From Luzula sylvatica (lineage: Eukaryota; Streptophyta; Magnoliopsida; Poales; Juncaceae): 64,000 nt of DNA. Shown in pieces: positions 1 through 12,500 of the stretch. The position numbers and the translations under genes were made by a program. The stretch spans positions 372,001 to 436,000 of the forward strand of contig CAMPEJ010000003.1 in the NCBI GenBank assembly GCA_946800325.1, given 5' to 3'. A model generated the notes under the pieces. It ran no database searches. It saw only the letters and a list, made by a program, of their open reading frames with translations, and was not told where the DNA came from. Position 1 is the first letter of the stretch; every line of letters starts with the position of its first letter.

Positions 1-3000
1 AAATTGTTTTGAATCGAAAAACAAACTTTCTTAGTGTTTGTAAATTTTGGTGAAATGTTATGTGGTAAAAGATACGATTCGAATGATCTAAAAATATGTT
101 ATTTGAACTCCCCAAAGCATAAACGAATTGTTTTGAATCGAAAAACAAACTTTCTTAGTGTTTGTAAATTTTGGTGAAATGTTATGTGGTAAAAGATACG
201 ATTCCAATGATCTCAAAATACGTTATTTGAACTCCCCAAAGCATAAACAGATTGTTTTGAATCGAAAAACAAACTTTCTTAGTGTTTGTAAATTTTGGTG
301 AAATGTTATGTAGTAAAAGATACGATTCAAATGATCTCAAAATACGTTATTTGAACTCCCCAAAGCATAAACAGATTGTTTTGAATCGAAAAACAAACTT
401 TCTTAGTGTTTGTAAATTTTGGTGAAATATTATGTCGTAAAAGATACGATTCAAATGATCTCAAAATACGTTATTTGAACTCCCCAAACCATAAACAAAT
501 TGTTTTGAATCGAAAAACAAACTTTCTTAGTGTTTGTAAATTTTGGTAAAATGTTATGTGGTAAAAGATACTATTCAAATGATCTCAAAATACGTTATTT
601 GAACTCCCCAAAGCATAAACAGATTGTTTTGAATCGAAAAACAAACTTTCTTAGTGTTTGTAAATTTTGGTGAAATATTATGTAGTAAAAGATACGATTC
701 AAATGATCTCAAAATACGTTATTTGAACTCCCCAAAGCGTAAACAAATTGTTTTGAATCGAAAAACAAACTTTCTTAGTGTTTGTAAATTTTGGTGAAAT
801 GTTATGTGGTAAAAGATACGATTCAAATGATCTAAAAATACGTTATTTGAACTCCCCAAAGCATAAACAAATTGTTTTGAATCGAAAAACAAACTGTCTT
901 AGTGTTTGTAAATTTTGGTGAAATGTTATGTGGTAAAAGATACGATTCAAATGATCTCAAAATACGTTATTTGAACTCCCCAAAGCATAAACAGATTGTT
1001 TTGAATCGAAAAACAAACTTTCTTAGTGTTTGTAAATTTTGGTGAAATGTTATGTAGTAAAAGATACGATTCAAATGATCTTAAAATACATTATTTGAAC
1101 TCCCCAAAGCATAAACAGATTGTTTTGAATCGAAAAACAAACTTTCTTAGTGTTTGTAAATTTTGGTGAAATGTTATGTGGTAAAAGATTCGATTCGAAT
1201 GATCTAAAAATACGTTATTTGAACTCCCCAAAGCATAAACAAATTGTTTTGAATCGAAAAACAAACTGTCTTAGTGTTTGTAAATTTTGGTGAAATGTTA
1301 TGTGGTAAAAGATACGATTCAAATTATCTCAAAATACGTTATTTGAACTCCCCAAAGCATAAACAGATTGTTTGAATCGAAAAACAAACTTTCTTAGTGT
1401 TTGTTAATTTTGGTGAAATGTTATGTGGTAAAAGATACGATTCAAATGATCTCAAAATACGTTATTTGAACTCCCCAAAGCATAAACAGATTGTTTTGAA
1501 TCGAAAAACAAACTTTCTTAGTGTTTGTAAATTTTGGTGAAATGTTATGTAGTAAAAGATACGATTCAAATGATCTTAAAATACATTATTTGAACTCCCC
1601 AAAGCATAAACAGATTGTTTTGAATCGAAAAACAAACTTTCTTAGTGTTTGTAAATTTTGGTGAAATGTTATGTGGTAAAAGATACGATTCGAATGATCT
1701 AAAAATATGTTATTTGAACTCCCCAAAGCATAAACGAATTGTTTTGAATCGAAAAACAAACTTTCTTAGTGTTTGTAAATTTTGGTGAAATGTTATGTGG
1801 TAAAAGATACGATTCCAATGATCTCAAAATACGTTATTTGAACTCCCCAAAGCATAAACAGATTGTTTTGAATCGAAAAACAAACTTTCTTAGTGTTTGT
1901 AAATTTTGGTGAAATGTTATGTAGTAAAAGATACGATTCAAATGATCTCAAAATACGTTATTTGAACTCCCCAAAGCATAAACAGATTGTTTTGAATCGA
2001 AAAACAAACTTTCTTAGTGTTTGTAAATATTGGTGAAATATTATGTCGTAAAAGATACGATTCAAATGATCTCAAAATACGTTATTTGAACTCCCCAAAC
2101 CATAAACAAATTGTTTTGAATCGAAAAACAAACTTTCTTAGTGTTTGTAAATTTTGGTAAAATGTTATGTGGGAAAAGATACGATTCAAATGATCTCAAA
2201 ATACGTTATTTGAACTCCCCAAAGCATAAACAGATTGTTTTGAATCGAAAAACAAACTTTCTTAGTGTTTGTAAATTTTGGTGAAATGTTATGTGGTAAA
2301 AGATTCGATTCGAATGATCTAAAAATACGTTATTTGAACTCCCCAAAGCATAAACAAATTGTTTTGAATCGAAAAACAAACTGTCTTAGTGTTTGTAAAT
2401 TTTGGTGAAATGTTATGTAGTAAAAGATACGATTCAAATGATCTTAAAATACATTATTTGAACTCCCCAAAGCATAAACAGATTGTTTTGAATCGAAAAA
2501 CAAACTTTCTTAGTGTTTGTAAATTTTGGTGAAATGTTATGTGGTAAAAGATTCGATTCGAATGATCTAAAAATACGTTATTTGAACTCCCCAAAGCATA
2601 AACAAATTGTTTTGAATCGAAAAACAAACTGTCTTAGTGTTTGTAAATTTTGGTGAAATGTTATGTAGTAAAAGATACGATTCAAATGATCTTAAAATAC
2701 ATTATTTGAACTCCCCAAAGCATAAACAGATTGTTTTGAATCGAAAAACAAACTTTCTTAGTGTTTGTAAATTTTGGTGAAATGTTATGTGGTAAAAGAT
2801 ACGATTCGAATGATCTAAAAATATGTTATTTGAACTCCCCAAAGCATAAAAAATTGTTTTGAATCGAAAAACAAACTTTCTTAGTGTTTGTAAATTTTGG
2901 TGAAATATTATGTAGTAAAAGATACGATTCCAATGATCTCAAAATACGTTATTTGAACTCCCCAAAGCATAAACAGATTGTTTTGAATCGAAAAACAAAC

Positions 3001-3037
3001 TTTCTTAGTGTTTGTAAATTTTGGTGAAATGTTATGT

Positions 3038-4515
3038 AGTAAAAGATACGATTCAAATGATCTTAAAATACATTATTTGAACTCCCCAAAACATAAACAG
3101 ATTGTTTTGAATCGAAAAACAAACTTTCTTAGTGTTTGTAAATTTTGGTGAAATGTTATGTGGTAAAAGATTCGATTCGAATGATCTAAAAATACGTTAT
3201 TTGAACTCCCCAAAGCATAAACAAATTGTTTTGAATCGAAAAACAAACTGTCTTAGTGTTTGTAAATTTTGGTGAAATGTTATGTGGTAAAAGATACGAT
3301 TCAAATTATCTCAAAATACGTTATTTGAACTCCCCAAAGCATAAACAGATTGTTTGAATCGAAAAACAAACTTTCTTAGTGTTTGTTAATTTTGGTGAAA
3401 TGTTATGTGGTAAAAGATACGATTCAAATGATCTCAAAATACGTTATTTGAACTCCCCAAAGCATAAACAGATTGTTTTGAATCGAAAAACAAACTTTCT
3501 TAGTGTTTGTAAATTTTGGTGAAATGTTATGTAGTAAAAGATACGATTCAAATGATCTCAAAATACGTTATTTGAACTCCCCAAAGCATAAACAGATTGT
3601 TTTGAATCGAAAAACAAACTTTCTTAGTGTTTGTAAATTTTGGTGAAATGTTATGTGGTAAAAGATACGATTCGAATGATCTAAAAATATGTTATTTGAA
3701 CACCCCAAAGCATAAAAAATTGTTTTGAATCGAAAAACAAACTTTCTTAGTGTTTGTAAATTTTGGTGAAATGTTATGTGGTAAAAGATACGATTCGAAT
3801 GATCTAAAAATATGTTATTTGAACTCCCCAAAGCATAAAAAATTGTTTTGAATCGAAAAACAAACTTTCTTAGTGTTTGTAAATTTTGGTGAAATGTTAT
3901 GTGGTAAAAGATACGATTCGAATGATCTAAAAATATGTTATTTGAACTCCCCAAAGCATAAACGAATTGTTTTGAATCGAAAAACAAACTTTCTTAGTGT
4001 TTGTAAATTTTGGTGAAATGTTATGTGGTAAAAGATACGATTCCAATGATCTCAAAATACGTTATTTGAACTCCCCAAAGCATAAACAGATTGTTTTGAA
4101 TCGAAAAACAAACTTTCTTAGTGTTTGTAAATTTTGGTGAAATGTTATGTAGTAAAAGATACGATTCAAATGATCTCAAAATACGTTATTTGAACTCCCC
4201 AAAGCATAAACAGATTGTTTTGAATCGAAAAACAAACTTTCTTAGTGTTTGTAAATATTGGTGAAATATTATGTCGTAAAAGATACGATTCAAATGATCT
4301 CAAAATACGTTATTTGAACTCCCCAAACCATAAACAAATTGTTTTGAATCGAAAAACAAACTTTCTTAGTGTTTGTAAATTTTGGTAAAATGTTATGTGG
4401 GAAAAGATACGATTCCAATGATCTCAAAATACGTTATTTGAACTCCCCAAAGCATAAACAGATTGTTTTGAATCGAAAAACAAACTTTCTTAGTGTTTGT
4501 AAATTTTGGTGAAAT
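3038..4515. repeat. 1.5-kb HOR segment, copy 1 (offset 3455)
   Basis: Corresponds to 6493-7970 at offset 3455 bp, which is 28 x 124 minus the 14-bp deletion and three 1-bp deletions lying between. Shared order: a CTTAAAATACA unit, GATTCGATTCG unit, GTCTT unit with AAATTATC, the GATTGTTTGAATCG unit with TTAATTTT, then a pair of A6 123-bp units. It lies within the 77-monomer super-repeat, so it also recurs near 12.6-14.0 kb. Confidence 0.8.
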
Positions 4516-5775
4516 ATTATGTAGTAAAAGATACGATTCAAATGATCTCAAAATACGTTATTTGAACTCCCCAAAGCGTAAACAAATTGTTTTGAATCGA
4601 AAAACAAACTTTCTTAGTGTTTGTAAATTTTGGTGAAATGTTATGTGGTAAAAGATACGATTCAAATGATCTAAAAATACGTTATTTGAACTCCCCAAAG
4701 CATAAACAAATTGTTTTGAATCGAAAAACAAACTGTCTTAGTGTTTGTAAATTTTGGTGAAATGTTATGTGGTAAAAGATACGATTCAAATGATCTCAAA
4801 ATACGTTATTTGAACTCCCCAAAGCATAAACAGATTGTTTTGAATCGAAAAACAAACTTTCTTAGTGTTTGTAAATTTTGGTGAAATGTTATGTGGTAAA
4901 AGATACGATTCAAATGATCTCAAAATACGTTATTTGAACTCCCCAAAGCATAAACAAATTGTTTTGAATCGAAAAACAAACTTTCTTAGTGTTTGTAAAT
5001 TTTGGTCAAATGTTATGTGGTAAAAGATACGATTCAAATGATCTCAAAATACGTTATTTGAACTCCCCAAAGCATAAACAGATTGTTTTGAATCGAAAAA
5101 CAAACTTTCTTAGTGTTTGTAAATTTTGGTGAAATGTTATGTGGTAAAAGATACAATTCAAATGATCTCAAAATACGTTATTTGAACTCCCCAAAGCATA
5201 AACAGATTGTTTTGAATCGAAAAACAAACTTTCTTAGTGTTTGTAAATTTTGGTGAAATGTTATGTAGTAAAAGAAACGATTCCAATGATCTCAAAATAC
5301 GTTATTTGAACTCCACAAAGCATAAACAGATTGTTTTGAATCGAAAAACAAACTTTCTTAGTGTTTGTAAATTTTGGTGAAATGTTATGTAGTAAAAGAT
5401 ACGATTCAAATGATCTCAAAATACGTTATTCGAACTCCCCAAAGCATAAACAGATTGTTTTGAATCGAAAAACAAACTTTCTTTGTGTTTGTAAATTTTG
5501 GTGAAATGTTATGTAGTAAAAGAAATGATTCCAATGATCTCAAAATACGTTATTTGAACTCCCCAAAGCATAAACAAATTGTTTTGAATCGAAAAACAAA
5601 CTTTCTTAGTGTTTGTAAATTTTGGTGAAATGTTATGTGGTAAAAGATACGATTCAAATGATCTCAAAATACGTTATTTGATCTCCCCAAAGCATAAACA
5701 AATTGTTTTGAATCGAAAAACAAACTGTCTTAGTGTTTGTAAATTTTGGTGAAATGTTATGTGGTAAAAGATACG

Positions 5776-5810
5776 ATTCAAATGATCAAAAAATCCCCAA
5801 AGCATAAACA
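5776..5810. repeat. 110-bp monomer with 14-bp deletion (copy 1)
   Basis: The unit reads GATCAAAAAATCCCC, with junction at 5794, where related units read GATCAAAAAATACG and then TTATTTGATCTCCCC. The 14 bases between the AAAAAAT and CCCC are gone, leaving a 110-bp unit. The deletion occurs only twice in the window and marks the two super-repeat copies. Confidence 0.85.
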
Positions 5811-6492
5811 AATTGTTTTGAATCGAAAAACAAACTTTCTTAGTGTTTGTAAATTTTGGTGAAATGTTATGTGGTAAAAGATACGATTCAAATGATCAAA
5901 AAATACGTTATTTGATCTCCCCAAAGCATAAACAAATTGTTTTGAATCGAAAAACAAACTGTCTTAGTGTTTGTAAATTTTGGTGAAAAGTTATGTAGTA
6001 AAAGATACGATTCAAATGATCTCAAAATACGTTATTTGAACTCCCCAAAGCGTAAACAAATGGTTTTGAATCGAAAAACAAACTTTCTTAGTGTTTGTAA
6101 ATTTTGGTGAAATATTATGTAGTAAAAGATACGATTCAAATGATCTCAAAATACGTTATTTGAACTCCCCAAAGCGTAAACAAATTGTTTTGAATCGAAA
6201 AACAAACTTTCTTAGTGTTTGTAAATTTTGGTGAAATGTTATGTGGTAAAAGATACGATTCAAATGATCTAAAAATACGTTATTTGAACTCCCCAAAGCA
6301 TAAACAAATTGTTTTGAATCGAAAAACAAACTGTCTTAGTGTTTGTAAATTTTGGTGAAATGTTATGTGGTAAAAGATACGATTCAAATGATCTCAAAAT
6401 ACGTTATTTGAACTCCCCAAAGCATAAACAGATTGTTTTGAATCGAAAAACAAACTTTCTTAGTGTTTGTAAATTTTGGTGAAATGTTATGT

Positions 6493-7970
6493 AGTAAAAG
6501 ATACGATTCAAATGATCTTAAAATACATTATTTGAACTCCCCAAAGCATAAACAGATTGTTTTGAATCGAAAAACAAACTTTCTTAGTGTTTGTAAATTT
6601 TGGTGAAATGTTATGTGGTAAAAGATTCGATTCGAATGATCTAAAAATACGTTATTTGAACTCCCCAAAGCATAAACAAATTGTTTTGAATCGAAAAACA
6701 AACTGTCTTAGTGTTTGTAAATTTTGGTGAAATGTTATGTGGTAAAAGATACGATTCAAATTATCTCAAAATACGTTATTTGAACTCCCCAAAGCATAAA
6801 CAGATTGTTTGAATCGAAAAACAAACTTTCTTAGTGTTTGTTAATTTTGGTGAAATGTTATGTGGTAAAAGATACGATTCAAATGATCTCAAAATACGTT
6901 ATTTGAACTCCCCAAAGCATAAACAGATTGTTTTGAATCGAAAAACAAACTTTCTTAGTGTTTGTAAATTTTGGTGAAATGTTATGTAGTAAAAGATACG
7001 ATTCAAATGATCTCAAAATACGTTATTTGAACTCCCCAAAGCATAAACAGATTGTTTTGAATCGAAAAACAAACTTTCTTAGTGTTTGTAAATTTTGGTG
7101 AAATGTTATGTGGTAAAAGATACGATTCGAATGATCTAAAAATATGTTATTTGAACACCCCAAAGCATAAAAAATTGTTTTGAATCGAAAAACAAACTTT
7201 CTTAGTGTTTGTAAATTTTGGTGAAATGTTATGTGGTAAAAGATACGATTCGAATGATCTAAAAATATGTTATTTGAACTCCCCAAAGCATAAAAAATTG
7301 TTTTGAATCGAAAAACAAACTTTCTTAGTGTTTGTAAATTTTGGTGAAATGTTATGTGGTAAAAGATACGATTCGAATGATCTAAAAATATGTTATTTGA
7401 ACTCCCCAAAGCATAAACGAATTGTTTTGAATCGAAAAACAAACTTTCTTAGTGTTTGTAAATTTTGGTGAAATGTTATGTGGTAAAAGATACGATTCCA
7501 ATGATCTCAAAATACGTTATTTGAACTCCCCAAAGCATAAACAGATTGTTTTGAATCGAAAAACAAACTTTCTTAGTGTTTGTAAATTTTGGTGAAATGT
7601 TATGTAGTAAAAGATACGATTCAAATGATCTCAAAATACGTTATTTGAACTCCCCAAAGCATAAACAGATTGTTTTGAATCGAAAAACAAACTTTCTTAG
7701 TGTTTGTAAATATTGGTGAAATATTATGTCGTAAAAGATACGATTCAAATGATCTCAAAATACGTTATTTGAACTCCCCAAACCATAAACAAATTGTTTT
7801 GAATCGAAAAACAAACTTTCTTAGTGTTTGTAAATTTTGGTAAAATGTTATGTGGGAAAAGATACGATTCAAATGATCTCAAAATACGTTATTTGAACTC
7901 CCCAAAGCATAAACAGATTGTTTTGAATCGAAAAACAAACTTTCTTAGTGTTTGTAAATTTTGGTGAAAT
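6493..7970. repeat. 1.5-kb HOR segment, copy 2 (offset 3455)
   Basis: Matches 3038-4515. A few changes separate the copies, such as AAAGCAT here against AAAACAT near 3090, and CAAATG here against CCAATG near 4415. It begins where the 77-monomer super-repeat ends, so this is a mosaic junction. Confidence 0.78.
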
Positions 7971-7979
7971 ATTATGTAG

Positions 7980-9250
7980 TAAAAGATACGATTCAAATGA
8001 TCTTAAAATACATTATTTGAACTCCCCAAAGCATAAACAGATTGTTTTGAATCGAAAAACAAACTTTCTTAGTGTTTGTAAATTTTGGTGAAATGTTATG
8101 TAGTAAAAGATACGATTCAAATGATCTTAAAATACATTATTTGAACTCCCCAAAGCATAAACAGATTGTTTTGAATCGAAAAACAAACTTTCTTAGTGTT
8201 TGTAAATTTTGGTGAAATGTTATGTGGTAAAATATTCGATTCGAATGATCTAAAAATACGTTATTTGAACTCCCCAAAGCATAAACAAATTGTTTTGAAT
8301 CGAAAAACAAACTGTCTTAGTGTTTGTAAATTTTGGTGAAATGTTATGTAGTAAAAGATACGATTCAAATGATCTTAAAATACATTATTTGAACTCCCCA
8401 AAGCATAAACAGATTGTTTTGAATCGAAAAACAAACTTTCTTAGTGTTTGTAAATTTTGGTGAAATGTTATGTGGTAAAAGATACGATTCGAATGATCTA
8501 AAAATATGTTATTTGAACTCCCCAAAGCATAAAAAATTGTTTTGAATCGAAAAACAAACTTTCTTAGTGTTTGTAAATTTTGGTGAAATATTATGTAGTA
8601 AAAGATACGATTCCAATGATCTCAAAATACGTTATTTGAACTCCCCAAAGCATAAACAGATTGTTTTGAATCGAAAAACAAACTTTCTTAGTGTTTGTAA
8701 ATTTTGGTGAAATGTTATGTAGTAAAAGATACGATTCAAATGATCTTAAAATACATTATTTGAACTCCCCAAAACATAAACAGATTGTTTTGAATCGAAA
8801 AACAAACTTTCTTAGTGTTTGTAAATTTTGGTGAAATGTTATGTGGTAAAAGATTCGATTCGAATGATCTAAAAATACGTTATTTGAACTCCCCAAAGCA
8901 TAAACAAATTGTTTTGAATCGAAAAACAAACTGTCTTAGTGTTTGTAAATTTTGGTGAAATGTTATGTGGTAAAAGATACGATTCAAATTATCTCAAAAT
9001 ACGTTATTTGAACTCCCCAAAGCATAAACAGATTGTTTGAATCGAAAAACAAACTTTCTTAGTGTTTGTTAATTTTGGTGAAATGTTATGTGGTAAAAGA
9101 TACGATTCAAATGATCTCAAAATACGTTATTTGAACTCCCCAAAGCATAAACAGATTGTTTTGAATCGAAAAACAAACTTTCTTAGTGTTTGTAAATTTT
9201 GGTGAAATGTTATGTAGTAAAAGATACGATTCAAATGATCTCAAAATACG
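7980..9250. repeat. HOR segment related to about 2.3-3.57 kb (offset 5683)
   Basis: The unit order (CTTAAAATACA, GATTCGATTCG with GTCTT, A6 unit, ATTATGTAGT with GATTCC, AAAACAT) follows that of about 2.3-3.57 kb at offset 5683 bp. The distance from the ORF-bearing cluster at 7023 to the next at 9251 is 2228 bp, or 18 units minus four 1-bp deletions. A local change, TAAAATATTCG near 8229, marks this copy. Confidence 0.72.
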
Positions 9251-9522
9251 TTATTTGAACTCCCCAAAGCATAAACAGATTGTTTTGAATCGAAAAACAA
9301 ACTTTCTTAGTGTTTGTAAATTTTGGTGAAATGTTATGTGGTAAAAGATACGATTCGAATGATCTAAAAATATGTTATTTGAACACCCCAAAGCATAAAA
9401 CATTGTTTTGAATCGAAAAACAAACTTTCTTAATGTTTGTAAATTTTGGTGAAATGTTATGTGGTAAAAGATACGATTCGAATGATCTAAAAATATGTTA
9501 TTTGAACTCCCCAAAGCATAAA

Positions 9523-12500
9523 AAATTGTTTTGAATCGAAAAACAAACTTTCTTAGTGTTTGTAAATTTTGGTGAAATGTTATGTGGTAAAAGATACGAT
9601 TCGAATGATCTAAAAATATGTTATTTGAACTCCCCAAAGCATAAACGAATTGTTTTGAATCGAAAAACAAACTTTCTTAGTGTTTGTAAATTTTGGTGAA
9701 ATGTTATGTGGTAAAAGATACGATTCCAATGATCTCAAAATACGTTATTTGAACTCCCCAAAGCATAAACAGATTGTTTTGAATCGAAAAACAAACTTTC
9801 TTAGTGTTTGTAAATTTTGGTGAAATGTTATGTAGTAAAAGATACGATTCAAATGATCTCAAAATACGTTATTTGAACTCCCCAAAGCATAAACAGATTG
9901 TTTTGAATCGAAAAACAAACTTTCTTAGTGTTTGTAAATTTTGGTGAAATATTATGTCGTAAAAGATACGATTCAAATGATCTCAAAATACGTTATTTGA
10001 ACTCCCCAAACCATAAACAAATTGTTTTGAATCGAAAAACAAACTTTCTTAGTGTTTGTAAATTTTGGTAAAATGTTATGTGGTAAAAGATACTATTCAA
10101 ATGATCTCAAAATACGTTATTTGAACTCCCCAAAGCATAAACAGATTGTTTTGAATCGAAAAACAAACTTTCTTAGTGTTTGTAAATTTTGGTGAAATAT
10201 TATGTAGTAAAAGATACGATTCAAATGATCTCAAAATACGTTATTTGAACTCCCCAAAGCGTAAACAAATTGTTTTGAATCGAAAAACAAACTTTCTTAG
10301 TGTTTGTAAATTTTGGTGAAATGTTATGTGGTAAAAGATACGATTCAAATGATCTAAAAATACGTTATTTGAACTCCCCAAAGCATAAACAAATTGTTTT
10401 GAATCGAAAAACAAACTGTCTTAGTGTTTGTAAATTTTGGTGAAATGTTATGTGGTAAAAGATACGATTCAAATGATCTCAAAATACGTTATTTGAACTC
10501 CCCAAAGCATAAACAGATTGTTTTGAATCGAAAAACAAACTTTCTTAGTGTTTGTAAATTTTGGTGAAATGTTATGTAGTAAAAGATACGATTCAAATGA
10601 TCTTAAAATACATTATTTGAACTCCCCAAAGCATAAACAGATTGTTTTGAATCGAAAAACAAACTTTCTTAGTGTTTGTAAATTTTGGTGAAATGTTATG
10701 TGGTAAAAGATTCGATTCGAATGATCTAAAAATACGTTATTTGAACTCCCCAAAGCATAAACAAATTGTTTTGAATCGAAAAACAAACTGTCTTAGTGTT
10801 TGTAAATTTTGGTGAAATGTTATGTGGTAAAAGATACGATTCAAATTATCTCAAAATACGTTATTTGAACTCCCCAAAGCATAAACAGATTGTTTGAATC
10901 GAAAAACAAACTTTCTTAGTGTTTGTTAATTTTGGTGAAATGTTATGTGGTAAAAGATACGATTCAAATGATCTCAAAATACGTTATTTGAACTCCCCAA
11001 AGCATAAACAGATTGTTTTGAATCGAAAAACAAACTTTCTTAGTGTTTGTAAATTTTGGTGAAATGTTATGTAGTAAAAGATACGATTCAAATGATCTTA
11101 AAATACATTATTTGAACTCCCCAAAGCATAAACAGATTGTTTTGAATCGAAAAACAAACTTTCTTAGTGTTTGTAAATTTTGGTGAAATGTTATGTGGTA
11201 AAAGATACGATTCGAATGATCTAAAAATATGTTATTTGAACTCCCCAAAGCATAAACGAATTGTTTTGAATCGAAAAACAAACTTTCTTAGTGTTTGTAA
11301 ATTTTGGTGAAATGTTATGTGGTAAAAGATACGATTCCAATGATCTCAAAATACGTTATTTGAACTCCCCAAAGCATAAACAGATTGTTTTGAATCGAAA
11401 AACAAACTTTCTTAGTGTTTGTAAATTTTGGTGAAATGTTATGTAGTAAAAGATACGATTCAAATGATCTCAAAATACGTTATTTGAACTCCCCAAAGCA
11501 TAAACAGATTGTTTTGAATCGAAAAACAAACTTTCTTAGTGTTTGTAAATATTGGTGAAATATTATGTCGTAAAAGATACGATTCAAATGATCTCAAAAT
11601 ACGTTATTTGAACTCCCCAAACCATAAACAAATTGTTTTGAGTCGAAAAACAAACTTTCTTAGTGTTTGTAAATTTTGGTAAAATGTTATGTGGGAAAAG
11701 ATACGATTCAAATGATCTCAAAATACGTTATTTGAACTCCCCAAAGCATAAACAGATTGTTTTGAATCGAAAAACAAACTTTCTTAGTGTTTGTAAATTT
11801 TGGTGAAATGTTATGTGGTAAAAGATTCGATTCGAATGATCTAAAAATACGTTATTTGAACTCCCCAAAGCATAAACAAATTGTTTTGAATCGAAAAACA
11901 AACTGTCTTAGTGTTTGTAAATTTTGGTGAAATGTTATGTAGTAAAAGATACGATTCAAATGATCTTAAAATACATTATTTGAACTCCCCAAAGCATAAA
12001 CAGATTGTTTTGAATCGAAAAACAAACTTTCTTAGTGTTTGTAAATTTTGGTGAAATGTTATGTGGTAAAAGATTCGATTCGAATGATCTAAAAATACGT
12101 TATTTGAACTCCCCAAAGCATAAACAAATTGTTTTGAATCGAAAAACAAACTGTCTTAGTGTTTGTAAATTTTGGTGAAATGTTATGTAGTAAAAGATAC
12201 GATTCAAATGATCTTAAAATACATTATTTGAACTCCCCAAAGCATAAACAGATTGTTTTGAATCGAAAAACAAACTTTCTTAGTGTTTGTAAATTTTGGT
12301 GAAATGTTATGTGGTAAAAGATACGATTCGAATGATCTAAAAATATGTTATTTGAACTCCCCAAAGCATAAAAAATTGTTTTGAATCGAAAAACAAACTT
12401 TCTTAGTGTTTGTAAATTTTGGTGAAATATTATGTAGTAAAAGATACGATTCCAATGATCTCAAAATACGTTATTTGAACTCCCCAAAGCATAAACAGAT

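Larger units (their letters stand above)
1..6355. repeat. 77-monomer super-repeat, copy 1 (left end outside window)
   Basis: This stretch matches 9523-15877 at an offset of 9522 bp. Shared markers include the GATACTATTC unit (near 567 and 10089), the TAAATATTGG unit (near 2027 and 11549), the GTCTT/GCGTAAAC units, and the 110-bp unit with junction at 5794 and 15316. The offset equals 77 x 124 minus one 14-bp deletion and twelve 1-bp deletions, which are the variants counted inside it. Only scattered single-base differences were noticed, for example near 4415, 5009 and 5905. The match starts before base 1, so the true copy is longer. Right edge is uncertain by about 130 bp. Confidence 0.88.

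Noticed and set aside
3568..3987. 139-codon minus-strand ORF, with near-identical ones at 7023-7442, 9251-9670, 13090-13509, 47455-47874 and 61953-62372
   Set aside because: Each lies wholly in satellite where 123-bp units keep frame. The peptide is a 41-residue repeat with no recognisable domain, and every repeat edge is simply a monomer edge. There is no promoter, intron or flanking gene context.
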